NCBI RefSeq assembly: GCF_014653195.1
Contig: NZ_BNAH01000012.1
Coordinates: 62,001 to 126,000 of the forward strand
From: Thalassotalea profundi
Lineage (GTDB): Bacteria; Pseudomonadota; Gammaproteobacteria; Enterobacterales; Alteromonadaceae
Length of the DNA stretch: 64,000 nucleotides
Direction: 5' to 3'
The position numbers and the translations under genes were made by a program. Within the stretch, counting starts at the first letter, position 1, and the number at the start of each line of letters is the position of its first letter. Below, in pieces: positions 1 to 9,661 of this stretch. The notes beneath the pieces are model-generated. The model was given only the letters and a program-made list of their open reading frames with translations. It did not search any database and had not been told where the DNA came from.

Positions 1-188
1 AACGGAAAAATCTCGATTTAATAGCCGCAAACGATGTCGCTAAAAATGGTCAAGGTTTCAACAGTGATAATAATGCGTTAACCGTTTTTAGTTATAATAA
101 AAAGTTCGAGTTACCTTTAGCAAGCAAGTCTGATGTAGCTCAACAATTAGTTGCGTTAATTGCACAACAACGAGATGAAAAGCAATAA
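1..188 (+). CDS. coaBC: CoaBC, C-terminal end (partial)
   Basis: The reading frame is open from the left window edge (codons in frame from base 3) to a TAA at 186-188 and gives about 61 residues. They include LDLIAANDVAKNGQGFNSDN and NALTVFSYNKK, which resemble the end of the phosphopantothenoylcysteine synthetase half of the bifunctional CoaBC flavoprotein (coenzyme A synthesis). The family ends in a similar 'N-x-x-x-GFGSDxNxxTxI' stretch followed by a short helix. Position just upstream of slmA supports this, because coaBC sits near slmA in many gammaproteobacteria. The dut gene that lies between them in E. coli is absent here. Only the C-terminus is visible, so activity cannot be judged. 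Confidence 0.85.
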   Translation, partial: RKNLDLIAANDVAKNGQGFNSDNNALTVFSYNKKFELPLASKSDVAQQLVALIAQQRDEKQ

Positions 189-258
189 ATAACAAGATAC
201 AATGCCTTTATAACCAAGCTATTTTTCAGCCAATAACACGTATTAGAGAACACTATTT

Positions 259-843
259 ATGTCGGTTAATCCAAAACCCAACCGTAAGCAACAAATATTA
301 GAATGTTTAGCGTTAATGCTACAAAGTAGTCCAGGTGAGCGCATAACAACGGCCAAGCTTGCCGCCGAAGTAGGTGTTTCAGAAGCTGCGTTATATCGCC
401 ACTTCCCATCTAAAGCACGCATGTTTGAAGGATTAATTGAATTTATTGAAGAATCAACATTTTCACGTGTAAATATAATACTATCAGACCATAAAGAAGC
501 GTTGGTTAGATGTCATCATATTTTGCATGTTTTACTTGTATTTGCTGAGCGTAATCCTGGTATGTGCCGAATATTATCTGGTGACGCTTTAATGGGCGAA
601 AATGAACGCTTACGCGCTAGAGTTAATCAATTTTTTGATAAGCTAGAATCTCAATTTAAGCAAATACTACGCGAACGTAAACTACGTGAAGGCAAAAGCT
701 TTTCCATAGCTGAACAACCACTAGCTAATATTCTAGTTGCTTTTGCCGAAGGAAAAATCGGTCAATATGTTCGCTCAGGTTTTACCAAAAAGCCTAGTGA
801 AAACTTTAATGATCAATGGCAATTTTTAATGGCAAGCAAATAG
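259..843 (+). CDS. slmA: Nucleoid occlusion factor SlmA
   Basis: A 194-residue TetR-type protein, the usual length for SlmA. The N-terminal helix-turn-helix (about residues 25-60) contains [20 protein letters not shown] followed by [15 protein letters not shown], the diagnostic SlmA segment. The family binds DNA sites scattered over the chromosome except near the terminus and, when DNA-bound, antagonises FtsZ so that the septum does not close over the nucleoid. The C-terminal helical region (about 70-194) would carry the dimer and FtsZ contacts. It follows the coaBC end by 70 bp on the same strand. Start ATG at 259 preserves the full-length family N-terminus. Confidence 0.95.
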   Translation: MSVNPKPNRKQQILECLALMLQSSPGERITTAKLAAEVGVSEAALYRHFPSKARMFEGLIEFIEESTFSRVNIILSDHKEALVRCHHILHVLLVFAERNPGMCRILSGDALMGENERLRARVNQFFDKLESQFKQILRERKLREGKSFSIAEQPLANILVAFAEGKIGQYVRSGFTKKPSENFNDQWQFLMASK

Positions 844-868
844 TTTTTACTTCAAAATACATCTATAT

Positions 869-893
869 ATGCTATCTCTGTCAGGGATAGCAT
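869..893 (+). terminator. Possible hairpin terminator after slmA
   Basis: An 8-bp inverted repeat (ATGCTATC at 869-876 and GATAGCAT at 886-893) lies 26 bp downstream of the slmA stop. No clear T-run follows, so it is a weak candidate for transcription termination or an mRNA 3' end. Confidence 0.3.
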
Positions 894-1017
894 ACACTCT
901 CAACACATTAACTTTTCCCATAGACATGCGTTTAATCTTATCTTTCGTTATTATATAAAAAATAATTACGTACAATTTTAAATATCACTCGACATAACAA
1001 TAATAAAGGATGACTCT

Positions 1018-2475
1018 TTGACCACCCTATCGCAATTAAAACCAACACTTTTATGGCAACTTTTTGAGCAAATTTGTGCTATTCCACGACCATCAAAACA
1101 CGAACAAAAAATTTCTCTATGGCTGCAAACTTGGGCCAAAAACCTCGGACTGGATGTTAGTGAAGATAGTATCGGTAATTTACGCATAGCAAAGCCTGCA
1201 ACTTCAGGTTTTGAAGATCGAAAAGGCGTAATATTACAGGCGCACATGGATATGGTACCGCAAAAAAACACTAATACCGTTCATAATTTTATTACCGACC
1301 CTATTAAAGCCTATATAGATGGAGATTGGGTAAAAGCGCAAGGCACTACATTAGGTGCTGATAACGGTATAGGACTCGCTTCAACTCTCGCTATACTGGC
1401 AAGTGACGACATTGAACACGGCCCATTAGAAGTACTTATCACTATTGATGAAGAAGCTGGAATGAGCGGTGCATTCGGTTTGCAAGCGGGTTGGTTTACA
1501 GGTGATATTTTAATTAATACCGATTCTGAACAAGAAGGTGAAATTTATATGGGGTGTGCTGGCGGTATCGATGGTACAGCTAGCTTCGAGATTGAGTATC
1601 AAGATGTCCCCAAGAGCCAACAAGCTTTTAATTTAAATTTATCAGGGTTAAAAGGTGGTCACTCTGGAGTAGACATTCACTTAGGTAGAGGTAATGCTTG
1701 CCAATTACTTGCACGTTTCTTGTTATCTGCCTGTGAACAATTCGACATGCAATTAACAGATCTATCAGGCGGCAGCTTACGTAATGCTATCCCAAGGGAA
1801 GCTGATTCAAGTTTTGTCATTGCAACTAAAGATGTAGAAGCATTTAAACGCACTTTAGAGGTGTATCTCGCAACAATTAAACAAAACTTACATGCCGTTG
1901 AACCTGATATCGAAATGTTGCTTATGTCACCTGAAACATTTGATCAATGTTGGAGTAAACATTGTCAAATGACTATTTTACGTGCTTTAAATGCTTGCCC
2001 CAATGGTGTCATACGCATGAGTGATGACATTGAAGGCATCGTAGAATCCTCATTAAATTTAGGCGTAATGCGAACTAAAGGTACTAAGTTTGAAACATTG
2101 ACGTTAATCAGAAGTTTACATGACGATGGCCGCCTTGCTACTCAAACAATGGTTGAATCTGTATTTAAATTAGCGAAAGCTAAAATTGAGTTTTCAGGAG
2201 CTTACCCAGGTTGGAAACCCAATACCCAATCTCCGATTATGGCGATAGTGCGTAACACTTATCAGCAACTCTTTGGTAAAGTTCCAGAAGTAATGGTGAT
2301 TCATGCTGGGCTAGAGTGTGGCTTATTTAAATCAGCCTACCCACATTGGGATATGGTGTCATTTGGCCCAACCATTAAATTCCCTCACTCACCAGACGAA
2401 AAAGTAGAAATATCAACTGTTGAACTCTATTGGCAGTTACTTGTTGCCGTTTTAAAAGAAATACCCAAAAAATGA
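1018..2475 (+). CDS. pepD: Aminoacyl-histidine dipeptidase (PepD, M20C)
   Basis: A 485-residue M20-family metallopeptidase, the same length as E. coli PepD, which hydrolyses Xaa-His dipeptides such as carnosine in the cytoplasm. Visible metal-site motifs are QAHMDMVPQ (His76, Asp78), TLGADNGIG near residue 115, TIDEEAG near 145, and a C-terminal HAGLECG/FGPTIKFPHSP region. The start is TTG at 1018. AAAGGA ends 8 bases upstream, and the only nearby ATG (1010) is out of frame and closed by a stop, so a TTG start is well supported. The protein carries no signal peptide. It appears monocistronic, with a hairpin just after the stop. Confidence 0.93.
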   Translation: MTTLSQLKPTLLWQLFEQICAIPRPSKHEQKISLWLQTWAKNLGLDVSEDSIGNLRIAKPATSGFEDRKGVILQAHMDMVPQKNTNTVHNFITDPIKAYIDGDWVKAQGTTLGADNGIGLASTLAILASDDIEHGPLEVLITIDEEAGMSGAFGLQAGWFTGDILINTDSEQEGEIYMGCAGGIDGTASFEIEYQDVPKSQQAFNLNLSGLKGGHSGVDIHLGRGNACQLLARFLLSACEQFDMQLTDLSGGSLRNAIPREADSSFVIATKDVEAFKRTLEVYLATIKQNLHAVEPDIEMLLMSPETFDQCWSKHCQMTILRALNACPNGVIRMSDDIEGIVESSLNLGVMRTKGTKFETLTLIRSLHDDGRLATQTMVESVFKLAKAKIEFSGAYPGWKPNTQSPIMAIVRNTYQQLFGKVPEVMVIHAGLECGLFKSAYPHWDMVSFGPTIKFPHSPDEKVEISTVELYWQLLVAVLKEIPKK

Positions 2476-2496
2476 TGTAGACTCTAAAAATTAATT

Positions 2497-2536
2497 AAAA
2501 TGTTCATTAGTCGTTTGATTAGTGAACATTTTATAT
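2497..2536 (+). terminator. Rho-independent terminator after pepD
   Basis: A 10-bp perfect inverted repeat (AAAATGTTCA at 2497-2506, TGAACATTTT at 2523-2532), extendable with wobble pairs, is followed by an AT-rich tract. It lies 22 bp beyond the pepD stop and about 50 bp before the next gene. Confidence 0.6.
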
Positions 2537-2582
2537 TATTTTAGGTATACTCTATGCTGTTTGTAATTTTGAGAAGAACACT

Positions 2583-3242
2583 ATGATCCAGCCAGAAAAA
2601 ATTATAATAGCTGATGATCACCCTCTATTTCGTCAAGCGCTATTAGATACATTAAAAGTACAATTAACCGAAACATGTTGGGTAGAAGCACAAACAATCG
2701 AAGAATTAGAACAGCAGCTAACAACGAACAATGATGCTGACCTCTTGTTACTCGATTTAAATATACCGGGTGCTCACGGCTTTAACACTTTAATTCACGT
2801 GCGTAATCATTTCCCACAAATTCCTGTCGTAGTTGTTTCTGCGCATGAAGACCAAGAAACAATAGCCAAAGCAATGGAATACGGTGCGTCAGGCTTTGTC
2901 CCTAAATCAACTCCAGTAGTAACCATATTTACCGCTATACAACATGTATTAGCTGGAGATATATGGGTGCCTGAATATTTCCAAGCCCAACAAGACAGTA
3001 GTGAAAATAGTAACATTGCCGAAAGGGTAGCGAGTCTGACACAGCAGCAATATAAAATACTAATGATGTTCGCTCAAGGTATGCTTAATAAACAAATTGC
3101 CTATGATCTGAATGTCTCAGAAGCAACAATTAAAGCACATGCAACTGCCATTTTTCGTAAGTTAAATGTACGAAACCGAACGCAAGCAGTTATTGCAATT
3201 GGTCAATTAGATATTTCTGAATCAAGCTTTTCTGACGAATAA
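2583..3242 (+). CDS. crbR: CrbR/ErdR-like NarL-family response regulator
   Basis: A 219-residue response regulator. The receiver domain (5-125) shows the acidic pair at 11-12 (IIIADDHP), the phospho-acceptor Asp58 in LLLLDLNIPG, and Lys108 in FVPKST. The LuxR/NarL helix-turn-helix (about 152-210) shows NKQIAYDLNVSEATIKAH and RNRTQAV. The text resembles CrbR of Vibrio and ErdR of Pseudomonas, which with the symporter-kinase CrbS/MxtR switch on acetate and related carbon-source genes (acs, actP). The matching CrbS-like kinase lies 2.3 kb downstream on the opposite strand, separated by one chemoreceptor gene. Assignment to CrbR is by recall of the family and by context. Phosphorylation by the neighbouring kinase is inference. 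Confidence 0.8.
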   Translation: MIQPEKIIIADDHPLFRQALLDTLKVQLTETCWVEAQTIEELEQQLTTNNDADLLLLDLNIPGAHGFNTLIHVRNHFPQIPVVVVSAHEDQETIAKAMEYGASGFVPKSTPVVTIFTAIQHVLAGDIWVPEYFQAQQDSSENSNIAERVASLTQQQYKILMMFAQGMLNKQIAYDLNVSEATIKAHATAIFRKLNVRNRTQAVIAIGQLDISESSFSDE

Positions 3243-3492
3243 ACTCTATATTTGAAACCAACTGTCGCTTTATAGATCATAAAATTAATACATTACAACT
3301 AATCCTATAAAAGGTTTCAAAACATTAACTATTGTCAATGTCATGTTGTAATATTAATAGTTACTCGCTATGGTTAAACTGGATATAAAAAAACTTACAC
3401 CATTATAAAAATAATATTCAAAGCATAAGAGGGGCATAATTTTGGTTAAATATACTGTCTTTTAGCGTATTCTTCCAAAGTTAGAACGATTC

Positions 3493-5511
3493 ATGAACTT
3501 AAAAGTAACTCATAAAGTCATTCTAGGCTTTACAGTTATATCGCTTTTACTATTTATTACTAGCATAAGCGCTATTCGTATATTAAGTGACATTAAGAAT
3601 GCTACTAATCAAGTAGCAGACTTTGCAATACCTGTTCAACATATCAGTAGTAAAGTGCAAATTTCTTTATTAAAGCAAGCTAAGTTGTCTTCTAGTATTC
3701 CCCTCACAACTAACTTAGAACAGTTAAATATTATAAAACAGAAATTTAATGAAGAGCATACACAGCTAAACCAGCAAGTAAAAGAAATAGAAAACTTGTT
3801 TTCTAAACAAAAAGAATCAGTATTTATAAAAGAATTTAATGAGCTTTATTCTCCTTATTTGGCAACTGTTACGACTATGTTTGCCAAGAAAAAATTTGTA
3901 CTAGAGCAATACGCCCAGTTAAGTGATATGCAAACTCAGCTCACAGCACGTTTTCGCAGTGTTGAAGATAAGTTGGTCGATCTCTCTTATATTGAGGATG
4001 ATAATGAAGATTTGTTAGCACAAATATCATCAGCTTCCGTCCCCATAGAAAGCTATGTCATGAATATGGGAGAAACTATTACAAACTTAGTTGATATAGT
4101 TAGCTTTGAAGAAGCTTCTAGTGTTAAAGATACCTTGGAAGTTGGTTTAAACAACACTACGCCCCTTTTTGATTTCTTAAAACGTATAGTCAAAGATCAT
4201 TTTAGCTCAGAAACTGTCAACAACATATCAATAGAGTTTGAACAACTAAAATCCGATTTACTTGTAAAAGATAATATTTTCGCTGTAAAAATGGAGCAGC
4301 TGGAGCAAATACAAGCATTAAACACCTTATTAATAACCTCAGATCAACAAGCTGAGATCTCTATCGATAGTATTGATAAAATAAGAGAAGCGTTTGATAA
4401 CAAAGTCAGTCAATTACAAAATGGAATATTTAACGATATCAATCAAGGACAAACAACCAGCTGGGCACTCTTAACAATTATTATTATTGTTAGCTCGATT
4501 ATTTCTTATTTCACAGTACGCTCAATGAGCACTCCGTTAGCACGCATTAATAAAATACTCTCCTATATTGCTAAAGGTGATTTATCCCACCAATTAACCG
4601 TTTCTTCTGATGATGAATATGGCGAACTATCAAAAAATGTGAATTTAGTCGTTGCTCACTTACGTTCGTTGGTTGGGGAGATTAGTAGTAACTCTCATTT
4701 ACTAAATAATGCTGCCGAGCTTTCAAGCACAGAAATTGCTGAAGTAGTGGCATCAATAAAACGTCAACAGCAAACAGTCACAGAAATGACAACGGTAACA
4801 AACCAACTAAGTCAAAATGCTAACCATGTATTAGCACAAGCTAAAACCGCTGAACAACAAATGAATGACGCATTATCTCAAAGCGATGATTTAAAAGATA
4901 TTGCCAATAAAACCAATACTCGCATTTCTACTTTAGTTAATGAGCTTGATGCCACCAGTAATTTAATGGCTACTTTACAGCAAGAATCAGACAATATTGG
5001 TGGTATTATTGAGACAATTCAAAGCATTGCTGATCAAACAAACTTGTTGGCATTAAACGCCGCAATTGAAGCAGCTCGTGCTGGCGAATCAGGGAGAGGT
5101 TTTGCTGTTGTAGCCGACGAAGTTAGAATGCTTGCAAGTCGTACTCAAGAGTCTACCGCTGAAATAAATAATATGATCACCTCTTTGCAAACACAAACCA
5201 AAAAGGCGGTTATAGATTTAAGTGAAGGTAAATCTGAAGCTAACAACTGTAAAGAATATACAGATAAACTTTTAGAAACCCTATTACTCATCAATAGTGC
5301 CATTGAACAAATGCACTTAACGAGCTTAAATATTGCCGAATCAACCACTGAACAAAATTCGTTAAGTAATCAAATTAATGACAACATAAAAGATGTAGTT
5401 GAGTTAAGCCAGCACAGTAATGATAAATCCCTTGCCACTTTGTCATACAGTGAACAAGTAGCCGGCTTAGCGCAAAAGCTAGATCAATCTGTTGATAAGT
5501 TTAATATTTAA
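3493..5511 (+). CDS. Methyl-accepting chemotaxis protein
   Basis: A 672-residue transmembrane chemoreceptor. TM1 spans about 8-28, a long helical periplasmic sensor 30-322, TM2 323-342, a HAMP domain about 342-395, and the cytoplasmic signalling bundle follows. The hairpin tip (about 510-550) is the near-invariant [20 protein letters not shown] plus [12 protein letters not shown], which contacts CheA and CheW. The sensor is mainly coiled-coil-like with no recognised Cache or 4HB signature, so the ligand is unknown. It sits between the CrbR-like regulator and the convergent CrbS-like kinase, which hints at a role in taxis to the same carbon sources. This is inference from position only. Confidence 0.93.
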   Translation: MNLKVTHKVILGFTVISLLLFITSISAIRILSDIKNATNQVADFAIPVQHISSKVQISLLKQAKLSSSIPLTTNLEQLNIIKQKFNEEHTQLNQQVKEIENLFSKQKESVFIKEFNELYSPYLATVTTMFAKKKFVLEQYAQLSDMQTQLTARFRSVEDKLVDLSYIEDDNEDLLAQISSASVPIESYVMNMGETITNLVDIVSFEEASSVKDTLEVGLNNTTPLFDFLKRIVKDHFSSETVNNISIEFEQLKSDLLVKDNIFAVKMEQLEQIQALNTLLITSDQQAEISIDSIDKIREAFDNKVSQLQNGIFNDINQGQTTSWALLTIIIIVSSIISYFTVRSMSTPLARINKILSYIAKGDLSHQLTVSSDDEYGELSKNVNLVVAHLRSLVGEISSNSHLLNNAAELSSTEIAEVVASIKRQQQTVTEMTTVTNQLSQNANHVLAQAKTAEQQMNDALSQSDDLKDIANKTNTRISTLVNELDATSNLMATLQQESDNIGGIIETIQSIADQTNLLALNAAIEAARAGESGRGFAVVADEVRMLASRTQESTAEINNMITSLQTQTKKAVIDLSEGKSEANNCKEYTDKLLETLLLINSAIEQMHLTSLNIAESTTEQNSLSNQINDNIKDVVELSQHSNDKSLATLSYSEQVAGLAQKLDQSVDKFNI

Positions 5512-5546
5512 TTATGTTAGTACGCCAGAGAGCCCCTATAATTAAT

Positions 5547-8500
5547 TTAATCTATCGTCGAGTATTTTGCCTGTAATTTTTGCGCTAGCATCGCTCCCAT
5601 CATCGCTCTTAATGCCGCTGGTTTAACTAGTTTACGCATATAACCAACATCAGCTTCATCTGTTTTTTGCTCAATATCAGGGTCTGTCGTTGCTGTAATT
5701 AATATAGCAGGAAGATAATGATTACATTGCTTACGCATTAACTCGATTAAATTTAGTCCGTTGTGATCGTTATCCAACTGATAATCCACAAGTAATATTT
5801 CAATTTCATCAATATGATCATTAAACAACTGTTGTGCTTGTTGAAATGACTCTGCCGAAATGACATTACACTGCCATGCTCCTAATAACTCTATCATGCC
5901 ACTGAGGACATCTTGATCATTGTCAATACACATCACAGTTACCCCCTTTAAGCCAACTTTAGCTGCGGGTTTTTCAATGGCTAATTTAAACTGGGGTTTT
6001 GATTTTTCAACCGAAACGCTAAATTTACAACCTTGATTATTTTCTGATTTTAGCCCCAATTTATGACCTAATAACTGACTTAAACTTTGAGTAATATTTA
6101 AACCAAGTCCTAATCCGCGCCCACCATTAACTTGAGTGTTATTAAGCTGGATAAACTGTTCAAATACTACTACTTGCTTATCTACCGGAATACCAGGGCC
6201 ATTATCTAATACATAAATATCTACATTATTATTGAGCGCTCTTGACGTTAATAAAACGGTGCCAGGACTGGCATAACGAAAAGCATTAGCAATAAGATTC
6301 TGTAAAATTCTACGAAGTAAGCCTCGATCTGAACGTATCCAATGTTTAGTGGACGACACTTTAAATTTAACTTTATGTTCAATTGCAGAGGCAGAAAACT
6401 CTTGTGCTAGATCTTTAAATAATTCATTTAGTGAAAAAGACGTAAATTGTGGCTTAATATTACCACTTTCAATACGAGCTATTTCTCCTAACTCCGACAA
6501 CAAATCATTAGCCACTTTCAATGAGCGGTCGATATTTGACACTTGTCGTTTTTGATCATCATTTAGATTATCTTGGCTAGACAACGCCGAAGTAAATAAA
6601 CGGGCAGCTTCTAATGGTTGCATTAAGTCATGTGAACAAGCTTTTAAGTATAAACTTTTTTTAACATGTGCTTGTTCTGCTCTTTCTCTGGCTATTGCTA
6701 ACGCCTCATTGGTTTGTTCTAATTTTTGAGTACGCTCTTGAATAATGGTTTCCAGATCGACATTAGTTTCTTTTAATACTTTTTCAGCTTGCCGATAAGC
6801 CGTGATATCAGAAAACAACATAACAAAACCGCCACCTGGTAATGGGTTACCTTCTATGCGAATAACTTTACCATCATCATGTACACGTTCCGAGCTATGT
6901 GGACTACCATTACGTAAATAATGCAACCGCTTACTCACTTGTTGTTCAATATCGCCCTCACCGACTAAGCCTCTTGCAATGTTAAATCGAATTAGTTTTT
7001 CAATTGGGCAGCCTTTATAAATTAATTCATCAGGGTACTTAAATATATCGAGGTATTTTTTATTCCAAGCAACCAAATTAAGTTCGTGATCTACAATCGA
7101 GATACCCTCACTGGCATTTTCAATCGCACTTTGAAGTAAGTGTTCACTATACTGTAACTTTTGACTTGATGCTTCTTCTACTAATAACGCTATTTCGTCT
7201 ATTGCGATATCTCGGCCATCAATAGCCGACGACAATACCAAGCGAGCACTAGACGATCCCATAACACTTGCCAAGGTATTTTCTGTATGCTGTAACAACA
7301 TTTGGTTATAGGGAACGTTACCAAGCTGTTTTCTAATGGTATTACGTTGAAACTTCGCGAAACTGTTTTTCGCTTTTTTAACTCCAACAAATCGAGAAAC
7401 TAATAATTCTAATTCTCGATAATCAATATGACGATTAATTTGAGAGGTTAATACTTTAGGCGTTTGCCATTCTAAAAATAGTGATGCTTGAACTCGCTCT
7501 TGTACACTTTGTCGACTTATTTGTGATAATGCCCACATAACAAAAACGTTAGAAGCTAAGCTTACCAAGCTTGAAATACTCGTTGCTGGTAACAATCCAT
7601 CATTAAACGGTTGTTGGTATAGACCAAATTGCGGTAAAAAATTTAAGATAAGCCACAGCATAAAACCAACTAAAATTCCCCCATAAACCCCAGTTAATGT
7701 AGAACGACGCCAATAAAATGCTGCAATTAATGCAGGTGTTAACTGGGCAAATGCACCAAAAGCCACTTCTCCTAGTGAGCTAAGGGTATCAGGCGATGCC
7801 ATCAAAAAAACACCGTAACCTAATAAAATAACAATAAGAACTAAGAACTTACGAATATAAAGTAAACGTGAGCGAAAGTGATCGTAATTAGTGGTGTTGG
7901 CTTTATGAGACCTAAACAACATTGGAAACACAATTTCATTACTCAGCATCGTACTTAATGCTATTGATGAAATAATTACCATAGAACTAGCCGCTGAAAT
8001 GGCCCCAATAAATGCCACTAATGTTAACCACGTCTGTTGCTGTGACCAGGGTAAAAATAATACATAAGCATCGGCAGGGACAGTATCGCCAAGCAGCATA
8101 TCGCCCGCCAACCCAAGAGGGGCAGCAAACAAAGCAAACACCAATAAATATAAAGGAAAAACACGACGCCCTAACCAAGTATCTTTTTGATCTTTTAACT
8201 CCACTACCATCACTTGAAACTGTCTCGGTAATGATAAAAAAGCCGCCATAACAATCACTAGCATCGCAGACATTGATAGAATATTCGAAAGATTAGTATT
8301 GTGATATAACTGGCGATCCGCGCCTGATTGCTCCCAAATAACATGTGGTGAATCAAATAAGAAAAAAGTTACGAATATTCCAACCGCAAGGAAAGCCAAT
8401 AGTTTTACAAGGCTCTCAAAAGCGATGGCAAGCATAACGCCAGGGTGACGTTCAGTTACATCAATATTTCGGATACCGAAAACAATGGTAAACCCCGCCA

Positions 8501-8990
8501 ATATAAAGCTAACCACTAACCCGAAACGCCAAGTACTGAAAACAGTATCTGCTTGAAGCTGCTGAAACGAATAGACTATAGACTTAAGCTGTAGCGCTAA
8601 GTATGGCAAGGTGCCGATTAAAGCAACCAATGTAACTAAAATGGCAAGATTATGAGATTTACCAAAGCGTGCGGCCAGTAAATCAGCAACAGACGTTAAA
8701 TTTAACTTTAGACTGACACGGATAATTCGTTGAATAAACGGCCAAGCAAAAACAAAGAGTAAAATAGGTCCAAGGTAAATCGGGACATGAGAAAGAAAAT
8801 TAGTGGAAGCTTGCCCCGTGGTACCCAAAAAACTCCAAGAAGTACAGTAAACCCCTAACGTTAACGCATAAATAATTGCCTGACTTTTTTTAACAATTTT
8901 ATGGCGATACTTATCACCTAAATAGGCAATTAAAAATAATAGACATATATAACCAATACTAATAATGGATAATTGCCAATTAGGGAACAT
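5547..8990 (-). CDS. crbS: CrbS-like symporter/hybrid histidine kinase
   Basis: A 1147-residue fusion of a transporter and a sensor kinase. Order: SLC5/sodium-solute-symporter domain with about 13 membrane segments (1-490), STAC linker (about 515-600, with HTENTLASVMGSSSARLVL), PAS (about 615-730), coiled coil (735-775), HisKA with phospho-accepting His787 in CSHDLMQP, HATPase (about 890-995, DNGPGIP and GRGLGLGLN), and a C-terminal receiver (1016-1130, Asp1069 in LLVDYQL). This is the architecture of CrbS (Vibrio), MxtR and CbrA-type kinases, which couple substrate transport or binding to phosphorylation of a NarL-type regulator. The CrbR-like gene nearby is the likely partner. AAGAGA precedes the ATG. 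CrbS is preferred over CbrA because of the adjacent CrbR-like regulator and VC_2705-type symporter. Confidence 0.88.
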   Translation of the reverse strand: MFPNWQLSIISIGYICLLFLIAYLGDKYRHKIVKKSQAIIYALTLGVYCTSWSFLGTTGQASTNFLSHVPIYLGPILLFVFAWPFIQRIIRVSLKLNLTSVADLLAARFGKSHNLAILVTLVALIGTLPYLALQLKSIVYSFQQLQADTVFSTWRFGLVVSFILAGFTIVFGIRNIDVTERHPGVMLAIAFESLVKLLAFLAVGIFVTFFLFDSPHVIWEQSGADRQLYHNTNLSNILSMSAMLVIVMAAFLSLPRQFQVMVVELKDQKDTWLGRRVFPLYLLVFALFAAPLGLAGDMLLGDTVPADAYVLFLPWSQQQTWLTLVAFIGAISAASSMVIISSIALSTMLSNEIVFPMLFRSHKANTTNYDHFRSRLLYIRKFLVLIVILLGYGVFLMASPDTLSSLGEVAFGAFAQLTPALIAAFYWRRSTLTGVYGGILVGFMLWLILNFLPQFGLYQQPFNDGLLPATSISSLVSLASNVFVMWALSQISRQSVQERVQASLFLEWQTPKVLTSQINRHIDYRELELLVSRFVGVKKAKNSFAKFQRNTIRKQLGNVPYNQMLLQHTENTLASVMGSSSARLVLSSAIDGRDIAIDEIALLVEEASSQKLQYSEHLLQSAIENASEGISIVDHELNLVAWNKKYLDIFKYPDELIYKGCPIEKLIRFNIARGLVGEGDIEQQVSKRLHYLRNGSPHSSERVHDDGKVIRIEGNPLPGGGFVMLFSDITAYRQAEKVLKETNVDLETIIQERTQKLEQTNEALAIARERAEQAHVKKSLYLKACSHDLMQPLEAARLFTSALSSQDNLNDDQKRQVSNIDRSLKVANDLLSELGEIARIESGNIKPQFTSFSLNELFKDLAQEFSASAIEHKVKFKVSSTKHWIRSDRGLLRRILQNLIANAFRYASPGTVLLTSRALNNNVDIYVLDNGPGIPVDKQVVVFEQFIQLNNTQVNGGRGLGLGLNITQSLSQLLGHKLGLKSENNQGCKFSVSVEKSKPQFKLAIEKPAAKVGLKGVTVMCIDNDQDVLSGMIELLGAWQCNVISAESFQQAQQLFNDHIDEIEILLVDYQLDNDHNGLNLIELMRKQCNHYLPAILITATTDPDIEQKTDEADVGYMRKLVKPAALRAMMGAMLAQKLQAKYSTID

Positions 8991-9057
8991 ATGCGTCTCT
9001 TGTTAGTCAGTCTAATTAAAAGGTTATTTATAATAAAATACGACCATAAAAATGATA

Positions 9058-9498
9058 TTACCTATGAGTTTGGGTGATAAATTCAGCAATATACTTACCC
9101 CCCTTAATTTCAGTAATCAATCGTAGTTTATATTTATTTCCATGGTTAGCCACTAAATCAGCTAACGGTGTTTCTCGCTTCCAATAATACGGGTTATCTT
9201 TCATACCTAATTGATAAACAGTAGGCTTATTGTTTTCATCAACTAAAAATACCGTGGCAGTATCTAAAGGGTAAGTAGAATTTACCGTTGTAATACCTGC
9301 ATGGTGTGTAACATTAACTTCAAATTCACCTGACTTTAAGACACATTGCTGGTTAATTACATCACAACTGCCCTCTACCTGTAATTCAATGACTTTATTT
9401 TCGTGTGCTTTATTTTCAAGATACATATCCGACAAAATATAGCCACCGAGAATTAATATTGGAGCAACAAAAAGCGCTGTTTTAGTATGACGATTCAT
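9058..9498 (-). CDS. Hypothetical membrane-anchored protein
   Basis: A 146-residue protein not recognised by family. One N-terminal membrane helix (about 8-26, ALFVAPILILGGYILSDMYL) acts as an anchor or uncleaved signal. The remainder, including the disulfide-capable pair in GSCDVINQQC (about 43-51), should lie in the periplasm and looks beta-rich. AGGA precedes the ATG by a normal distance. It lies between the CrbS-like kinase and the symporter genes on the same strand as both, separated from the symporter by a hairpin terminator. A role linked to sensing or transport is possible from position only. Confidence 0.7.
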   Translation of the reverse strand: MNRHTKTALFVAPILILGGYILSDMYLENKAHENKVIELQVEGSCDVINQQCVLKSGEFEVNVTHHAGITTVNSTYPLDTATVFLVDENNKPTVYQLGMKDNPYYWKRETPLADLVANHGNKYKLRLITEIKGGKYIAEFITQTHR

Positions 9499-9614
9499 TA
9501 ATAATCCTATCGTTCTTTTGAATGTGTTTTTTATTAATAATAATTAGCTTAATCTACTTTTAATAGGCCTAGTTAAACTATCATAAACTAAGCTAATTAT
9601 TATTGCTTTAGAAA

Positions 9615-9643
9615 ATAAAGGCTCCGCTAATGGGAGCCTTTAT
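9615..9643 (-). terminator. Rho-independent terminator after symporter genes
   Basis: An 11-bp perfect inverted repeat (ATAAAGGCTCC at 9615-9625, GGAGCCTTTAT at 9633-9643, 7-base loop). On the minus strand it follows the symporter stop by 19 bp and is flanked by T-rich sequence. Confidence 0.8.
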
Positions 9644-9661
9644 AAAGGTTGTCACATTAAT

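Noticed and set aside
978..1271. 97-codon minus-strand ORF over the pepD start
   Set aside because: It lies antisense to the strongly supported pepD N-terminus and codes for nothing recognisable; a shadow frame.
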